Shown here one piece after another: positions 1-9,230 of a stretch of DNA of 64,000 bases (positions are counted from its first letter, which is position 1; each line of letters starts with the position of its first letter). The notes beneath the pieces are model-generated. The model did no database searches and was not told the origin of the DNA. It saw only the letters and a program-made list of their open reading frames with translations. The stretch lies in NCBI GenBank assembly GCA_963809875.1, contig CAWELC010000005.1, positions 558,001 to 622,000 of the forward strand, given 5' to 3'. Source of the stretch: JAFGAS01 sp963809875 (GTDB lineage: Bacteria > Desulfobacterota > Zymogenia > Zymogenales > Zymogenaceae). The position numbers were made by a program, and so were the translations under genes.

Positions 1-491
1 TTATGGATGATGAGGTCATCCTCTTTCGGGATGAGTCGATCGTCTCGTTTCTTACCGAGATGACCGGATACGCGAAGGGCAAAGGGGTCACAAACGCCCT
101 GTGCGTGCTTCCGGAGGAAAACCCGTTGATCGGCATCTCATCGTGGGAGAAACTGGCGGCGGTTGCCTCCGTCGATGTCTTCGGCACCGATCCGTACTGG
201 ATCGTCTTCGGCAAGCCGCTGGAGCCCTACGTGCGGGACGCCTCACGCCAGATCGTCCGACTCGCCGGAACGTACGGCAAGGAGCCCCAGATGTGGGTAC
301 AGGCCTATGGTGTGCCGGCCGGGCGAGAAGATGAGGTGGGCCGGGCGATCCGGATCATGGCCCAGGAGGGGATCAGCAACATCGCCGCATGGAGCTACCG
401 GGGTGGGGCTCCCATGGACCTGGCCAGCGATAATCCCGAGCGTGTCTGGGAGGTGCTGGGTGAGGCATACCGGAAGGTTCGAGGAATATAA
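1..491 (+). CDS. C-terminal part of a TIM-barrel (glycosidase-like) protein, 5' partial
   Basis: The reading frame is open from the window edge to the TAA at 489-491, so the first Met at position 3 is probably internal. The 162 visible residues alternate beta and alpha elements in the way of the last half of a TIM barrel. Candidate strand segments are DVFGTDPYW, MWVQAYG and IAAWSYRG, and the protein ends in an amphipathic helix before the stop. The aromatic and acidic residues at the strand ends resemble carbohydrate-active barrels, but I cannot assign a glycoside hydrolase family or a substrate. It is transcribed towards the convergent DUF1304 gene. The barrel assignment is inference from pattern only. 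Confidence 0.6.
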   Translation, partial: MDDEVILFRDESIVSFLTEMTGYAKGKGVTNALCVLPEENPLIGISSWEKLAAVASVDVFGTDPYWIVFGKPLEPYVRDASRQIVRLAGTYGKEPQMWVQAYGVPAGREDEVGRAIRIMAQEGISNIAAWSYRGGAPMDLASDNPERVWEVLGEAYRKVRGI

Positions 492-628
492 GCCGAGACG
501 TGGCGGCCGCCGGTGAGCTTTTGATGTTCAAGTTCAATCGGGCGGTGCGGGTAAAACCGTTGACCATCCTGCCGAGGGCCGGCCTTGGCCTTCCGGGCGA
601 TGGGAAGACGGCGACGCAAATCCCAAGG

Positions 629-985
629 TCACGAAAGCCAGAGCAGGACCATCGCCACCGCACCGGGGAGCGCCTGGACCAAGAGGATCTTCCGGTTGGC
701 CGTGAGGCCGCCGAAGATTCCCGCGACGATCACACAGCCCAGGAAGAAGAAGATGATCGGGCGTCCGGCGGCGCCCAGCACAAGACCCCAGATGAGCCCC
801 GCGGCCAGAAAGCCGTTGTAAAGCCCCTGGTTTGCGGCCAGGACCTTTGAAGCCTTTGCGAAGTCGGCGTCAAGCCCGAAGACCCGGCGCCCCAAGGGTT
901 TATCCCAGAACAACATCTCCATGACGAGGAAATAGAGGTGTAGCGCGGCCACCACACCCGCTGCGATGTATGCTGCCAGTAGCAT
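629..985 (-). CDS. DUF1304 family small integral membrane protein
   Basis: This 118-residue protein is almost entirely four transmembrane helices. The order is residues 2-22, a short loop with MLFWDKPLGRRVF, then helices around 50-72, 75-95 and 98-117. The loop motif W-x-x-P-x-G-R-x-x-F followed by an ANQGLYNGFLA helix is typical of DUF1304 proteins, whose biochemical role is unknown. The start is supported by a strong AAGGAGG seven bases upstream. Length matches the family (about 120 aa). It is the last gene of a minus-strand run but is separated from the GNAT gene upstream by about 60 bases, so co-transcription is possible. Confidence 0.85.
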   Translation of the reverse strand: MLLAAYIAAGVVAALHLYFLVMEMLFWDKPLGRRVFGLDADFAKASKVLAANQGLYNGFLAAGLIWGLVLGAAGRPIIFFFLGCVIVAGIFGGLTANRKILLVQALPGAVAMVLLWLS

Positions 986-1049
986 CTATGCCTCCTTCAT
1001 TCCGAGAGTCAACGATCTGCCGCCCGGCGTCACGTCAGGATTGGCCCGT

Positions 1050-1541
1050 TCACCCTCGAACGGCATACCGGTAGAACCTGCTGTCCACCCCCATGACCGG
1101 AAAACTCTTCGGAAGGGCATCTTTCGTCACCTCAACGAAGCCGTTCTTTTCGTAGAACCGATGGGCGGCCACAAACTGCGCGGTCGTCCCGAGGTAGATG
1201 GCGTCCAGACCTTTTTCCCGGGCCCACGCAAGGAGCGTATCGAGAAGGGCCTGTGCCACCCCCCGGCCTTTGCCCCGCCAGGCGGGAGCGACAAACATCT
1301 TTCTCAGGGCGGCCTCGCCCCGGCCGATGTCTTTGAGCGCGATCGTCCCCACAACCACGTCCTCAACCGACGCGATCCAAAAATTCCCGGCACCGGTCTG
1401 GTAAAACGACGGGATCGATTTCAGATCGGGCTGTTGCTCCGGCGTGATGTCGATCCCGAACTCGTCGCGCTGAATCGAAGAGATGAGCTCAACGATCTGC
1501 GCCTGCCGGTCGGGGGAGTAGACGGAAATCTGAAAAACCAT
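1050..1541 (-). CDS. GNAT family N-acetyltransferase
   Basis: This 163-residue single-domain GNAT protein probably transfers an acetyl group from acetyl-CoA to an unknown amine. The acetyl-CoA pyrophosphate-binding loop is visible as R-G-K-G-R-G in motif A, after the strand LRKMFVAPAWR. The C-terminal motif B is AAHRFYEKNGFVEV, which is standard for the fold. I chose the internal ATG at 1541 (MVFQISVYSP) because the residues before it in the longer frame are Arg/Cys-rich and not GNAT-like. The ribosome site is weak. Neighbours (ketopantoate reductase-like upstream, DUF1304 downstream) do not indicate a substrate. Confidence 0.85.
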   Translation of the reverse strand: MVFQISVYSPDRQAQIVELISSIQRDEFGIDITPEQQPDLKSIPSFYQTGAGNFWIASVEDVVVGTIALKDIGRGEAALRKMFVAPAWRGKGRGVAQALLDTLLAWAREKGLDAIYLGTTAQFVAAHRFYEKNGFVEVTKDALPKSFPVMGVDSRFYRYAVRG

Positions 1542-1675
1542 ACAAACCCGACGAATGAGTCGATAACAGAGCGCACAACGGTGAAGCGTTTCACCCGTAG
1601 CCGCGTCTCCTTTTCCGTCCGTATCTATACGGAGTCGCTTAGAATCCTTGTACACGGGTGAGGCGATTCGCCGCC

Positions 1676-2716
1676 TCATCTTCTCCCAAGTCGCTTGCCA
1701 ATCTCCTTCCACACCTCGGTCTCGTCCATCGGCACGAACGGCGTCTTCGCGAATCTCTTCCTGCAGATCTCATAGATCGTCCGGTTATAGGGTGCGGGCA
1801 TCTTGAGCGAGTCGGCAAGCGCGATGAAAAAGCCGTTGAGCGAGTCAAGCTCCGTCTGTTTCCTCTTCATCTGGAGCAGGTCCTGCCCCATGCTGTTGAG
1901 GTCGACCTTCTTTATGTTGCCGGCAAAAATGATGTCGGACAAAGACTCGGGCAGGAGCGCGGAGAATCGCAGGAGCGAGCGGGTCGGAGCGCCGGGCACT
2001 TTGGCCTCCCGGTAGCCCGCCTTCGAGGCGATCTCGATGCCCTCAAGCAGCGTGCCCGTGACGATGTGCTTGAGCGCGCGCATCGAGGAGATGTCGCGGA
2101 AGCCGTGGCCCACGAGCGTCAGGATCGAGTTTGCCAGGTTCATGACCATCTTGGTGACCGCGGCGTTCCTGAAGTCCTCCGTGATCCGGGCATCGAGCCC
2201 CTGCGAAAAGATCTCGCGGACTTCATCGAGATCATTGACGAGGGACGGGTCGTTGTCGGGCGTGCCCAGAAGGATTGGGCCTCTCCTGTTCGCGCGCACG
2301 ATTCCCGGCCCTTCACGCCAGGAGTTGTAGCAGACGATGCCGTATATGACGCGGGAGAAATATTTCGGCAGGATCTTCTGGTTCTCGACGCCGTTTTGCA
2401 GCGCAACGATCAGAGGCTCTTTCTCGAGCTTTTTCTTGATATCGGCGGCGGCGGCCGCCAGCCCGTAGTTCTTCACCGTGATGACGACGATCTCGGCGGA
2501 GGGCCGCTGGGAGAGGTCGGAGATGACCGAGACCGGGAGGTGGTCCGGCCGGGCCTTTTCGCCCTTGAGAGAGACGATGAGACCCTTCTTGCCTATCGCC
2601 GCGGCGTGGTCGCCCCGGGACAGCAGCGAGAGGTTCGGGCAGTGGGGAGCGAGCCACCCCCCAACCGACGAGCCGACGGACCCCGCGCCGTAGATAACGA
2701 TTTCGTGCTCTGACAT
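1676..2716 (-). CDS. Ketopantoate reductase family (ApbA/PanE) NAD(P)-binding protein
   Basis: The 346-residue product starts with a Rossmann dinucleotide loop, IYGAGSVGSSVGG, at residues 6-18. It continues with the family pattern of an ALQNGVEN motif around residue 105, a conserved Lys in VTKMVMNLA, and a C-terminal all-helical domain ending in NRTIYEICRKR. Family members reduce 2-dehydropantoate to pantoate with NADPH. Several paralogues act on other 2-keto acids, so the exact substrate is not proven and no symbol is given. Start ATG at 2716 follows GAGGAGG at ideal spacing. The C-terminal N-x-x-I-Y-E element, which binds substrate in PanE, is present. No pantothenate genes are nearby. Confidence 0.82.
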   Translation of the reverse strand: MSEHEIVIYGAGSVGSSVGGWLAPHCPNLSLLSRGDHAAAIGKKGLIVSLKGEKARPDHLPVSVISDLSQRPSAEIVVITVKNYGLAAAAADIKKKLEKEPLIVALQNGVENQKILPKYFSRVIYGIVCYNSWREGPGIVRANRRGPILLGTPDNDPSLVNDLDEVREIFSQGLDARITEDFRNAAVTKMVMNLANSILTLVGHGFRDISSMRALKHIVTGTLLEGIEIASKAGYREAKVPGAPTRSLLRFSALLPESLSDIIFAGNIKKVDLNSMGQDLLQMKRKQTELDSLNGFFIALADSLKMPAPYNRTIYEICRKRFAKTPFVPMDETEVWKEIGKRLGRR

Positions 2717-2811
2717 TTCCTGGTTCTCCTCCTCGTTGAGGGAGCCGCGTCCGGACGGCGTCCGACCATCCCACACAGCACGTGCGGCGCGAAACGGCCG
2801 TCGTCCGGGAC

Positions 2812-3180
2812 CTATCCCTTCTTCTTCTTTTCCTTCTTTACCTTGGGCGGAAGCGACCGGGCGAACTCGTAGGAGCGCCCGACCCACTTCATGAACTCCT
2901 GACGGTCTGACGCGAACGGCTCCGGCACCGCCACGTACTCCTTCATGGGCCTGCCCTCCATCGGCTCGAACGGTACGACCTCGTCAGAGGCCCTCTGGAT
3001 TTCGTCTCTATCCGTGGCCGAAAGGCGCAGGATGATCACGTCCTGCCAGGCTCCGGCAAACATGTTGTTATTGACGAAATAGGCGGGAGTCCCGAACATC
3101 TGCCGTTTATCACAGGCAAACCCCTTGAGCGCATCATCCAGGATATCACACATCTCGGGCGAGACCTTCTTCCACTTCAT
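2812..3180 (-). CDS. TfoX N-terminal domain-like protein
   Basis: This 122-residue protein shows the small TfoX-N fold. The segment RQMFGTPAYFVNNNMFAGAW matches the 'kkMFGg.aYfv.g.mFa' signature, and a later VPFEPMEGRPMKEYVAVP block is typical of the stand-alone TfoX-N/YjhX-like proteins. The C-terminus is a strongly basic Lys tail (KVKKEKKKKG). In gammaproteobacteria TfoX controls competence; short relatives elsewhere have no defined role, so no function is assigned. The ATG at 3180 is preceded by GGGAGG, which decides the start. The next gene upstream ends only about 50 bases away, so it may share a transcript. Confidence 0.8.
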   Translation of the reverse strand: MKWKKVSPEMCDILDDALKGFACDKRQMFGTPAYFVNNNMFAGAWQDVIILRLSATDRDEIQRASDEVVPFEPMEGRPMKEYVAVPEPFASDRQEFMKWVGRSYEFARSLPPKVKKEKKKKG

Positions 3181-3230
3181 GCGTTCCTCCCTTACCGCGC
3201 CCGGGCGCCCGTGGCGCGGCACGTCCGGCT

Positions 3231-4404
3231 TCACCGGGACTTTTTCATTCCAAAGAGAAAACGAAGCACGCCGATTCTGCGAATGATCCCCTCGTACAGC
3301 GCCATAATGACGGCAAACGACAGCACGGCCAGCGCCACATACTTAATCGGGACCGCCGCCGCCCAGCCGATGAGGAAAAAGGCGACAATCACGATGACTG
3401 TCTGGTGGAGGATATAGAACGGGAGGACGGCCTGGTTGGCGTACGCGAGGCCGCGATTCGTCCAAGAGAGGTATCGATGTCCGAACCCCATGATCGCGCT
3501 GAGCCAGAACCAGGAGTTGAGGACCCGCAACCCCGCCTCGATGGGCAGGGTAACGGGACGGGGAAGCGGGTTGAGGAGTCCGGTCTCGATGAGAATGAGT
3601 CCGATCGCGGACGTAACGATGCCCGCGAGAAGCCAGACCCTCCGATACCGCTCAAACGCCCCCGCGAACCTGCCGTCAGATGCGATAAAAAAACCGATGA
3701 CGAAAAAGACAATGTAGGTAAAGGGACTCCAGCCCCCGAAAGACCGGATGCCGATCGATTCCGGGAAGGCGTCGACGAAAAGCTCCATGAAAAAGAGCGA
3801 GAGTACGAAAAAGATAATAACCCACGGTCCTTCCGTTAGGGACGCGACACCGGCAAAGAGGTCCCGGGTCTTTGCCCGTCGGGCCGCACGGAAGAGAGGC
3901 AGTGTCAGGAGCGAGAAGATGAAGAGGATCTCGAGGTACCAGAGGTGCAGGCCCATCCAGGCGAAATTGCCGCCAAAGCCGTACATGCCGTCGAAGTAGT
4001 GAGGGTAGAAGGCGAGGAAAGAGCCGATAAACTGATTATGGGTAACCCGCTCAATATAGACCTGGGGGGGGACAAGGATGAAGATCCCGAAGACGAGGGG
4101 GACGACCAGCCTCAGGAGCCGCTCTTTGATAAAATTGCCGGCCGTCCGACTCTCCAGGGCATAAAATGCGCCGATTCCCGACAGGATAAAGAATAGCGGC
4201 ATGATCCACTGGGCGGTGAAGATGACGAAGATGGTCAGCCCGTGGCTCAGGACGAGATTCTTGACGTGCCAGTCATCCTGGTCGAAGAACCTCGCGCAGT
4301 GAAACAGGAAGATCGTCCCCATGGCAAGCGCCCTGCAGCCAGTCGACGTCATACCGTCTCTCCAAAGATAAGCGGCTTAAATCGGTCGGAGCGGTCCTGC
4401 TCAT
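3231..4404 (-). CDS. Acyltransferase 3 family membrane protein, frameshifted near its N-terminus
   Basis: The protein is an integral-membrane acyltransferase 3 (about 10 helices) that would transfer an acyl group to an extracytoplasmic acceptor such as a surface glycan. The family signature D-W-L-R-A-L-A-M followed by LFHCARFFD is split across two frames. Residues MSRTAPT..RRYDVDWL read from the ATG at 4404, while RALAMGTIFLFH reads in the next frame. One extra base at about 4335 accounts for the break; removing it gives 390 aa, a normal length. The catalytic-type His in FLFHC is intact. Without correction the frame would begin at an artificial ATG at 4352. The substrate is unknown. Confidence 0.82.
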
Positions 4405-4625
4405 GGCTTGTCTATCCCGTCCGGTATCTGCTCAGGTCCGTTGAAACACGTCGATGGTAGGTCATATATATTAAGGATAACAGCCGTACGGCAGGTTTTC
4501 AAGGGAAAAGATGGATAGACAGGGCGAACAGGAGACGGAGTGACGCACGGTTCGGCAGGCCGTGCGTCGGTGGGTTGGCGTCAGCGCCCGTTTGCGCGAG
4601 GAATCGATGATCGGGGGGGTACCGG

Positions 4626-5422
4626 TCAATCCCGCTTCAGAAGATCCGCCCACCGCCCCAGTCTCTCATCGCGTCCAACAAGCCGCGCGAAGTTGTCGCG
4701 GACGGTTGCTTCAATTCGTTCCGGGCCGTGGTCTTCCTGGTTTCGGCAAGCCGTTCGATTACCTTTGTGAGGAGGTACGGCATTCCCGGCTTTCGTGCGT
4801 ACCACTCGTACCCTCCGGGGTTGTCGGTCTCGGTCAGGAGCAGGTTCTCGGGTATCCGTGCCGCGATCCGCGCGATTCGCTCCGATACCAGGATCTCCAC
4901 TCCCACCGTGAACATATATCCCCGGTCGAAATAGCCGCCCATCAGGCCGGGCGGCCCGGAATACCAGTGGACGACGGCCTGTCCGATGTCATGGCGCACA
5001 AGCGCATCAAGGACTTCGCGCTCCGCCCCTTTCGTGTGGAGGTTGACGATAAGACCGGCGCTGCGCGCCGCCGCCAGGAAAAAATCGAAGAGTTCGCGCT
5101 GTGCGGGATAGGAGGACGGATCCTTCACGAAGTGAAAATCGAGGCCGATTTCTCCGATCATCGCCGGACGTGCGAGAAGAGGGGCCAGCTCATCCAAACG
5201 ATCAACGAATTGCGCGGCGTTCCACGGATGCACACCGAAGGCCGGGATCACCAGGGGACACCGGCGTGCGATCTGCGAAATCCTCTCGTAGGACTCCGGG
5301 TCCATCGAGACGGCGACGGTCAGGATACGGTGAGACTCGATCTCGGCAAGGGCCGCGTCGAGATTATCGCCGTAGTGGTCAAGATGGGCGTGGGCGTCGA
5401 TGAGAATGGGCCCGCCGGTCAC
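4626..5422 (-). CDS. TatD family metal-dependent hydrolase, C-terminus frameshifted
   Basis: TatD-type TIM-barrel hydrolases act as metal-dependent DNases or related phosphoesterases. Metal ligands are visible as H11 and H13 in DAHAHLD, E91 in IGEIGLDF, H129 in NLHTKG, H152 in HWYSG and D200 in TETDN. After residue about 234 the frame gives non-family sequence. The expected ending IEATVRDNFARLVGRD continues in another frame to the TGA at 4626-4628. Two extra bases (or one missing) at about 4713-4719 explain this, and the repaired length is 264 aa. The start is GTG, which overlaps the stop of the upstream GNAT gene by one base (TAGTG), suggesting translational coupling. Confidence 0.88.
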
Positions 5423-6009
5423 TATCGTACTCTATAGCGCATGATCGGGCGGGTCGGGGAGCGGCGGATCGCCTCCGTAAATCCCGCCGCCTCAAACAGC
5501 GAGACGGTGCCGACGTACAGGTCCGCGGCGCTGTAGTGCTTGACCGCCGTGTCTTTCGGGTATCCTTCGACGATACGGGCGCCGTGCCCGGCGGCGTACC
5601 CGACGGCGGCCGAAAGCAGCGCCCTCATCACGCCGCGCCCCCGCGCGCTCCGGCCGACAACGAAGCAGGCCACCGACCAGACCGGCTCGTCGTCGATCGG
5701 TCCGATGACGGGCGAGCGGCAGATCCGCGGGAAGTCCTCCCGCGGGGCAACCGAGCACCACCCGACGGGGACGACCCCGTCGTAGGCGATGATCCCGGGG
5801 ACGACGCCGGAGCGGACGATCTGGTGCATGGCGCGCCGGTTGGCCTCGCCCCGGTCCCGCATGAATCGGGCGTGCGTCTGTCGCCACCACATGCACCAGC
5901 ACTCGTCGCAGGTGCCGTCCTTTCCGAAGAGGGTCTCCAGGTCGGTCCATCGCTCAGGGGCAAGCGGCAGGAAACTCAACGACGAATTGGATGGATTCGA
6001 AGGTCCCAT
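5422..6009 (-). CDS. GNAT family N-acetyltransferase
   Basis: This 195-residue protein has a cysteine-rich N-terminal segment, DGTCDECWCMWWRQ, found in a distinct GNAT subgroup. It is followed by the acetyl-CoA loop in CFVVGRSARGRGVMRALL. The C-terminal region LFEAAGFTEAIRRSPTRPIMRY is typical of this subgroup. Start ATG at 6009 is chosen because the preceding residues in the open frame are low-complexity and unlike the family. The gene overlaps the GTG of tatD by one base, so the two are probably translated together. The substrate is not predictable from the sequence. Confidence 0.85.
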   Translation of the reverse strand: MGPSNPSNSSLSFLPLAPERWTDLETLFGKDGTCDECWCMWWRQTHARFMRDRGEANRRAMHQIVRSGVVPGIIAYDGVVPVGWCSVAPREDFPRICRSPVIGPIDDEPVWSVACFVVGRSARGRGVMRALLSAAVGYAAGHGARIVEGYPKDTAVKHYSAADLYVGTVSLFEAAGFTEAIRRSPTRPIMRYRVR

Positions 6010-6116
6010 TTTTGCGCCTCCATGCCACAGGCATGCCCGGTGGGCGGTCCCGAGTTCTTGAGTGATGCGGGATGGCGTCGGCCCGCGATCGGCCTCAATA
6101 AGGGGGGTCGCGCTTG

Positions 6117-6440
6117 CTAGGTCCCGCCGCGCCGCGATGTGCGACGATCGTCCTTCCAATTACACCACTTGAGAAGTGCAGGGTCGTGTTCCTCGGTGGA
6201 CGCATAATAGACCGCGCACCGGAAAGCGTAGAGCATGCAGCGATCCACTTTTGTCCCGGTCAGCTGAGAGAGGGCGTCGAAGAGCTCCTGCGGGTCTCGG
6301 CCGGCGAGATCGGAAACGGAGTTGATCCCGAGGTCCATGAGGTCGTGGGCGATCTTCTTTCCGACACCGGGGATGGTCATGAGACCCCGGAGAATTTCCC
6401 GGTCGGATTGTTTCACTGATTGGCTGTGTATTATCTCCAT
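6117..6440 (-). CDS. Helix-hairpin-helix protein of the Cdd1 (pathogenicity-locus) family
   Basis: The 107-residue product contains a helix-hairpin-helix DNA-binding motif, L-M-T-I-P-G-V-G-K-K-I-A-H-D-L, at residues 19-33. It is followed by DLAGRDPQELFDALSQLTGTKVDRCMLYAFRCAVYYA, which is characteristic of the short Cdd1 family (also annotated as mitomycin-resistance-like). The HhH binds DNA backbone non-specifically; the cellular role is not established. The C-terminal WCNWKDD segment is also usual for the family. It lies between the alpha/beta hydrolase and GNAT genes on the same strand, with gaps of about 35 and 110 bases. Confidence 0.85.
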   Translation of the reverse strand: MEIIHSQSVKQSDREILRGLMTIPGVGKKIAHDLMDLGINSVSDLAGRDPQELFDALSQLTGTKVDRCMLYAFRCAVYYASTEEHDPALLKWCNWKDDRRTSRRGGT

Positions 6441-6473
6441 GCGCGTGTCACCGCAGACGGCGTTTCGGCATCC

Positions 6474-7583
6474 TCAGCGTAACGGGGCGGGAGCACCGTC
6501 CTCGGTCTCCTTCATAATCCGGATCATCTCTGCGTTAAACCGTGCGGGCTCCTCGAAAATGGGGAAGTGCGCCGATTTGTCAAACCAGATGACCTCCTTT
6601 TTCAGCGCCTTGAGGCCGCGGAAGTAGTCATCAAAGAGGGTGGTGGCGGAAATGGCGTCGAACTTACCCATTATGAAGTAAACAGGGACTTTGAGCTCAT
6701 CGGCCTGACGCATGAGATCGATACTCAGCAGGTCATGCGCCAGAGCCCGGGCCGTAAACTTTCGGCCCCGGACGTACTTCGGGAGGTCAAAGATAGTATA
6801 TTCGGTGGCCTCGAAATAGTACTTCTCGTAGTCTTTGTAACTGGACCGGCCGTAGAGGGCAAGGCCGAAGTGGAGGGTCCACTTCCTCTTGGTCATGAAA
6901 TCGTCGTATCCCGTATCCTTCAACAGAACGTACGAGGGCGGGTCCCCCATTGCGGCGAGCTCCTCGATGGCCGTCTTATTCCTTTTTTCGCGGGCGCGGT
7001 CGAGAGTCTGATGGTAGGACTTGATCTCGCTGTCGACGATGCTGACCACCTGTCCCACTCCAATGACGGCTGCCAGCACCTCCGGGTATTTCCGGGCGGT
7101 CAGGATCGCCAGGATGCTTCCCCAGGAGTGACCGACCAGATAGACCTTATCGCGATCAAAACGGGCGCGCAGGTAGTCAATGACTCCCTTCGTATAGTCG
7201 ACGAAATGGTCGACAGTAAGGGCCGATTCCGGGATGTCGGGCGAATACGATTTGCAGGTGCCCGGCTGCTCCCAGTAGACGACGACAAAGGAGTCCTCCA
7301 GCGCCTCGTTAAAATGGCGCAGCAACGGCAGCTCCGGCGACCCCGGCCCCCCGTGGAGGAAGAGCAGGATTGGGTTGTGAACGTTTCGGCCGCGGATGAC
7401 CAGCCAGTTGTCGATGCCCTGAATGTTGACGGTGGTGATCTCGGCCACGCTGTTCGGGACGATACGTCCGGTGGCTTCGTCCCTGATGGGCAGCGTCAGG
7501 GCGCAGGAGGAAAGGATAAGGGCGATAGCGAGGATGAAAACGCCGGGACCGATACGATAAATTGCTCTCATGGGCTGGGGCAT
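6474..7583 (-). CDS. Alpha/beta hydrolase lipoprotein (proline iminopeptidase-like)
   Basis: An N-terminal signal peptide ends in the lipobox L-S-S-C (Cys27), so the enzyme is probably membrane-anchored outside the cytoplasm. The alpha/beta hydrolase fold shows the oxyanion-hole motif HGGPG (77-81), the nucleophile elbow G-H-S-W-G-S with Ser153, an acid in MGKFDAI near 308 and the catalytic His in KSAHFPIFEEP near 340. HGGPG and GxSWGS are hallmarks of prolyl aminopeptidase-type hydrolases, which cleave N-terminal residues or related esters. The ATG at 7571 is an equally possible start. Length (365-369 aa) is normal for the secreted subgroup. Confidence 0.85.
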   Translation of the reverse strand: MPQPMRAIYRIGPGVFILAIALILSSCALTLPIRDEATGRIVPNSVAEITTVNIQGIDNWLVIRGRNVHNPILLFLHGGPGSPELPLLRHFNEALEDSFVVVYWEQPGTCKSYSPDIPESALTVDHFVDYTKGVIDYLRARFDRDKVYLVGHSWGSILAILTARKYPEVLAAVIGVGQVVSIVDSEIKSYHQTLDRAREKRNKTAIEELAAMGDPPSYVLLKDTGYDDFMTKRKWTLHFGLALYGRSSYKDYEKYYFEATEYTIFDLPKYVRGRKFTARALAHDLLSIDLMRQADELKVPVYFIMGKFDAISATTLFDDYFRGLKALKKEVIWFDKSAHFPIFEEPARFNAEMIRIMKETEDGAPAPLR

Positions 7584-7732
7584 ACCGAAATCTGGGATTA
7601 TGGAAAAGGGCCGAGCCGTTCATATCGGCTCCAGCCAGCCTGACCGTATAGTACCAGAATGGGTCTCAATTTTCAACGATAAATAATAAGAATGGGGCGA
7701 GGGATGGGCCCCGGCGGGAGAAGACGGCTCCC

Positions 7733-8398
7733 TTAGAGATCCCCTATCTGGGCATACGCGCGGACCGGAAACGACGCGCCCCCCTTAATCCTGAGCGGTA
7801 CGGCCGAGAAGAGGAAACCGTCGGGCGGCAGGGATGAGAGGTTCGTGAGGTTCTCGACGATGAGGATGCCCGCCTTGAGGAGCCTCGTGTGTACGGGACG
7901 CGCCGGGTCGGACGTGTCGTCAACGTTGAGGAAATCGACACCCACCAGCCGCGCCCCGGCATCGATCAGCAGGCCGACGAAGTCGGCGGCCAGAAACGGG
8001 GTGTCCTTCGCGTATCCGTCCGTGTCCCAGAGCTTGTCCCACCCCGTCCTTACGAGGACGGCCCTTCCGGAGAGCTCCGATCCCTTCGCCGAAAGGAGGA
8101 GGGGGCGCGTCGCCCCGGGTTTAGCCGTCAGCATGATTCCGGGTAGTCCCGCGACCCGGTCGAGCGAGACCGCGCTGAGATCCTGGCCGTCTCTAAAGCG
8201 GTGGAAAGGGGAGTCCAGATAGGTGCCAACGTTCGTTACGGTCTGGATCCGGCCGAGGTAGAACTCGGCCTTGTCGCTATACCGGGACCGGGACTGTTCG
8301 TGGTCAAGATACGGTCCGATGGAGGGCTGAGGGAGACCCGGATAGGCCCCCGCCCCGTCCTGGAGGATATGGGAAAGCTCGACATATCGTTTCGTCAT
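7733..8398 (-). CDS. Cyclase family protein (kynurenine formamidase-like)
   Basis: This 221-residue protein belongs to the metal-dependent cyclase/arylformamidase family. The core signature NVGTYLDSPFHRF (about residues 55-67) corresponds to the family motif HxGTHxDxPxHF, but the first two His positions are Asn-Val and Tyr here. That suggests altered metal ligation. The later motifs VLVRTGWDKLW, VGVDFLNVDD and ILIVENLTNLSSLP are conserved. Relatives hydrolyse N-formylkynurenine, isatin or cyclic amides, and some have unknown substrates. No tryptophan-degradation genes are present, so the role is open. Confidence 0.85.
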   Translation of the reverse strand: MTKRYVELSHILQDGAGAYPGLPQPSIGPYLDHEQSRSRYSDKAEFYLGRIQTVTNVGTYLDSPFHRFRDGQDLSAVSLDRVAGLPGIMLTAKPGATRPLLLSAKGSELSGRAVLVRTGWDKLWDTDGYAKDTPFLAADFVGLLIDAGARLVGVDFLNVDDTSDPARPVHTRLLKAGILIVENLTNLSSLPPDGFLFSAVPLRIKGGASFPVRAYAQIGDL

Positions 8399-8591
8399 AA
8401 TAATCCATCCGACAGAATAGCAAACCGATAGGAGCCGTGAACGCTATTGGAAATGCATGGTCGTGATGTCGGGGTCGTGACACCGGGCGAGGGGTCGGGA
8501 CGCTTTCCGTGCGAGTCCGGCGGGTGTACGGCTTGCGCCGCGCATGACTGCCCCGGGCGTGTCCCGGCGTACGAGATTGCGGGAGGCGTCA

Positions 8592-9041
8592 CTACCCGGT
8601 ATAAATGAGAGGCTTGACGATCTCAACAAGTTGGATGTCAAAGGTGAGATCCTCACCCGCCAGCGGATGATTTGCGTCCAGCGTCACGTTTTCGTCGTTT
8701 ATCTCCGTCACCGTCACGATGATGGATTGCTCGTCGTCGAGCATGACCGAGAGCTGCTGGTCGATTTCAATATCCATTTCCTCGGGGAACTCGCTCCGGT
8801 CGACCACCACCACCATCTCTTCGTGATAGGGGCCGTACGCGTCGTTGGAGGCGATGGTAATCGTCTTTTCGCCCCCCGGCTCCATTCCGATAACGGCCTC
8901 TTCCATGCCGGGTATCACGTCATGCTTGCCGACGGTGAATTCAAGGGGATCCTTGTCAATCGATGTATCGAAGGTGGTCCCGTCGTCGAGCCTTCCGGTA
9001 TAGTGGATCTTGATGGTGTCGCCGTCCTTTACCTGCGACAT
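8592..9041 (-). CDS. FKBP-type peptidyl-prolyl cis-trans isomerase (SlyD-like)
   Basis: The 149-residue protein is an FKBP with an inserted chaperone flap, as in SlyD. It begins VKDGDTIKIHYTGRLDDGTTFDTS, continues with FTVGKHDVIPGMEEAVIGMEPGGEKTI and the NDAYGPYHEEMV junction, and ends in the second half LDANHPLAGEDLTFDIQLVEI. These are the defining SlyD-type blocks. The metal-binding His-rich tail of E. coli SlyD is absent. It assists protein folding in the cytoplasm. It is a single gene, separated from the RRM gene by a terminator. Confidence 0.93.
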   Translation of the reverse strand: MSQVKDGDTIKIHYTGRLDDGTTFDTSIDKDPLEFTVGKHDVIPGMEEAVIGMEPGGEKTITIASNDAYGPYHEEMVVVVDRSEFPEEMDIEIDQQLSVMLDDEQSIIVTVTEINDENVTLDANHPLAGEDLTFDIQLVEIVKPLIYTG

Positions 9042-9165
9042 AGTTGTCTCCTCTTGCTGGATTAACGCCGACCGTGTGCGGTAGACGTTTCCTTTCGATG
9101 GGGAAGGGCACGAGTACCGTGACCTCCCGAAAAGATCGCCGCATGGTCGGCGCGGCGGCCGCCCC

Positions 9166-9212
9166 TGAAAAAATGGGGTCTCGAGAGGGATTTCTGTGCG
9201 CCCTCTCGAGAC
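9166..9212 (-). terminator. Rho-independent terminator after the RRM gene
   Basis: A perfect 12-bp stem (GTCTCGAGAGGG at 9178-9189 with its complement at 9201-9212) with an 11-base loop lies just downstream of the RRM gene on the minus strand. It is followed on that strand by CCCATTTTTT. Confidence 0.8.
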
Positions 9213-9230
9213 GAGAATCCGTCGCAGGAG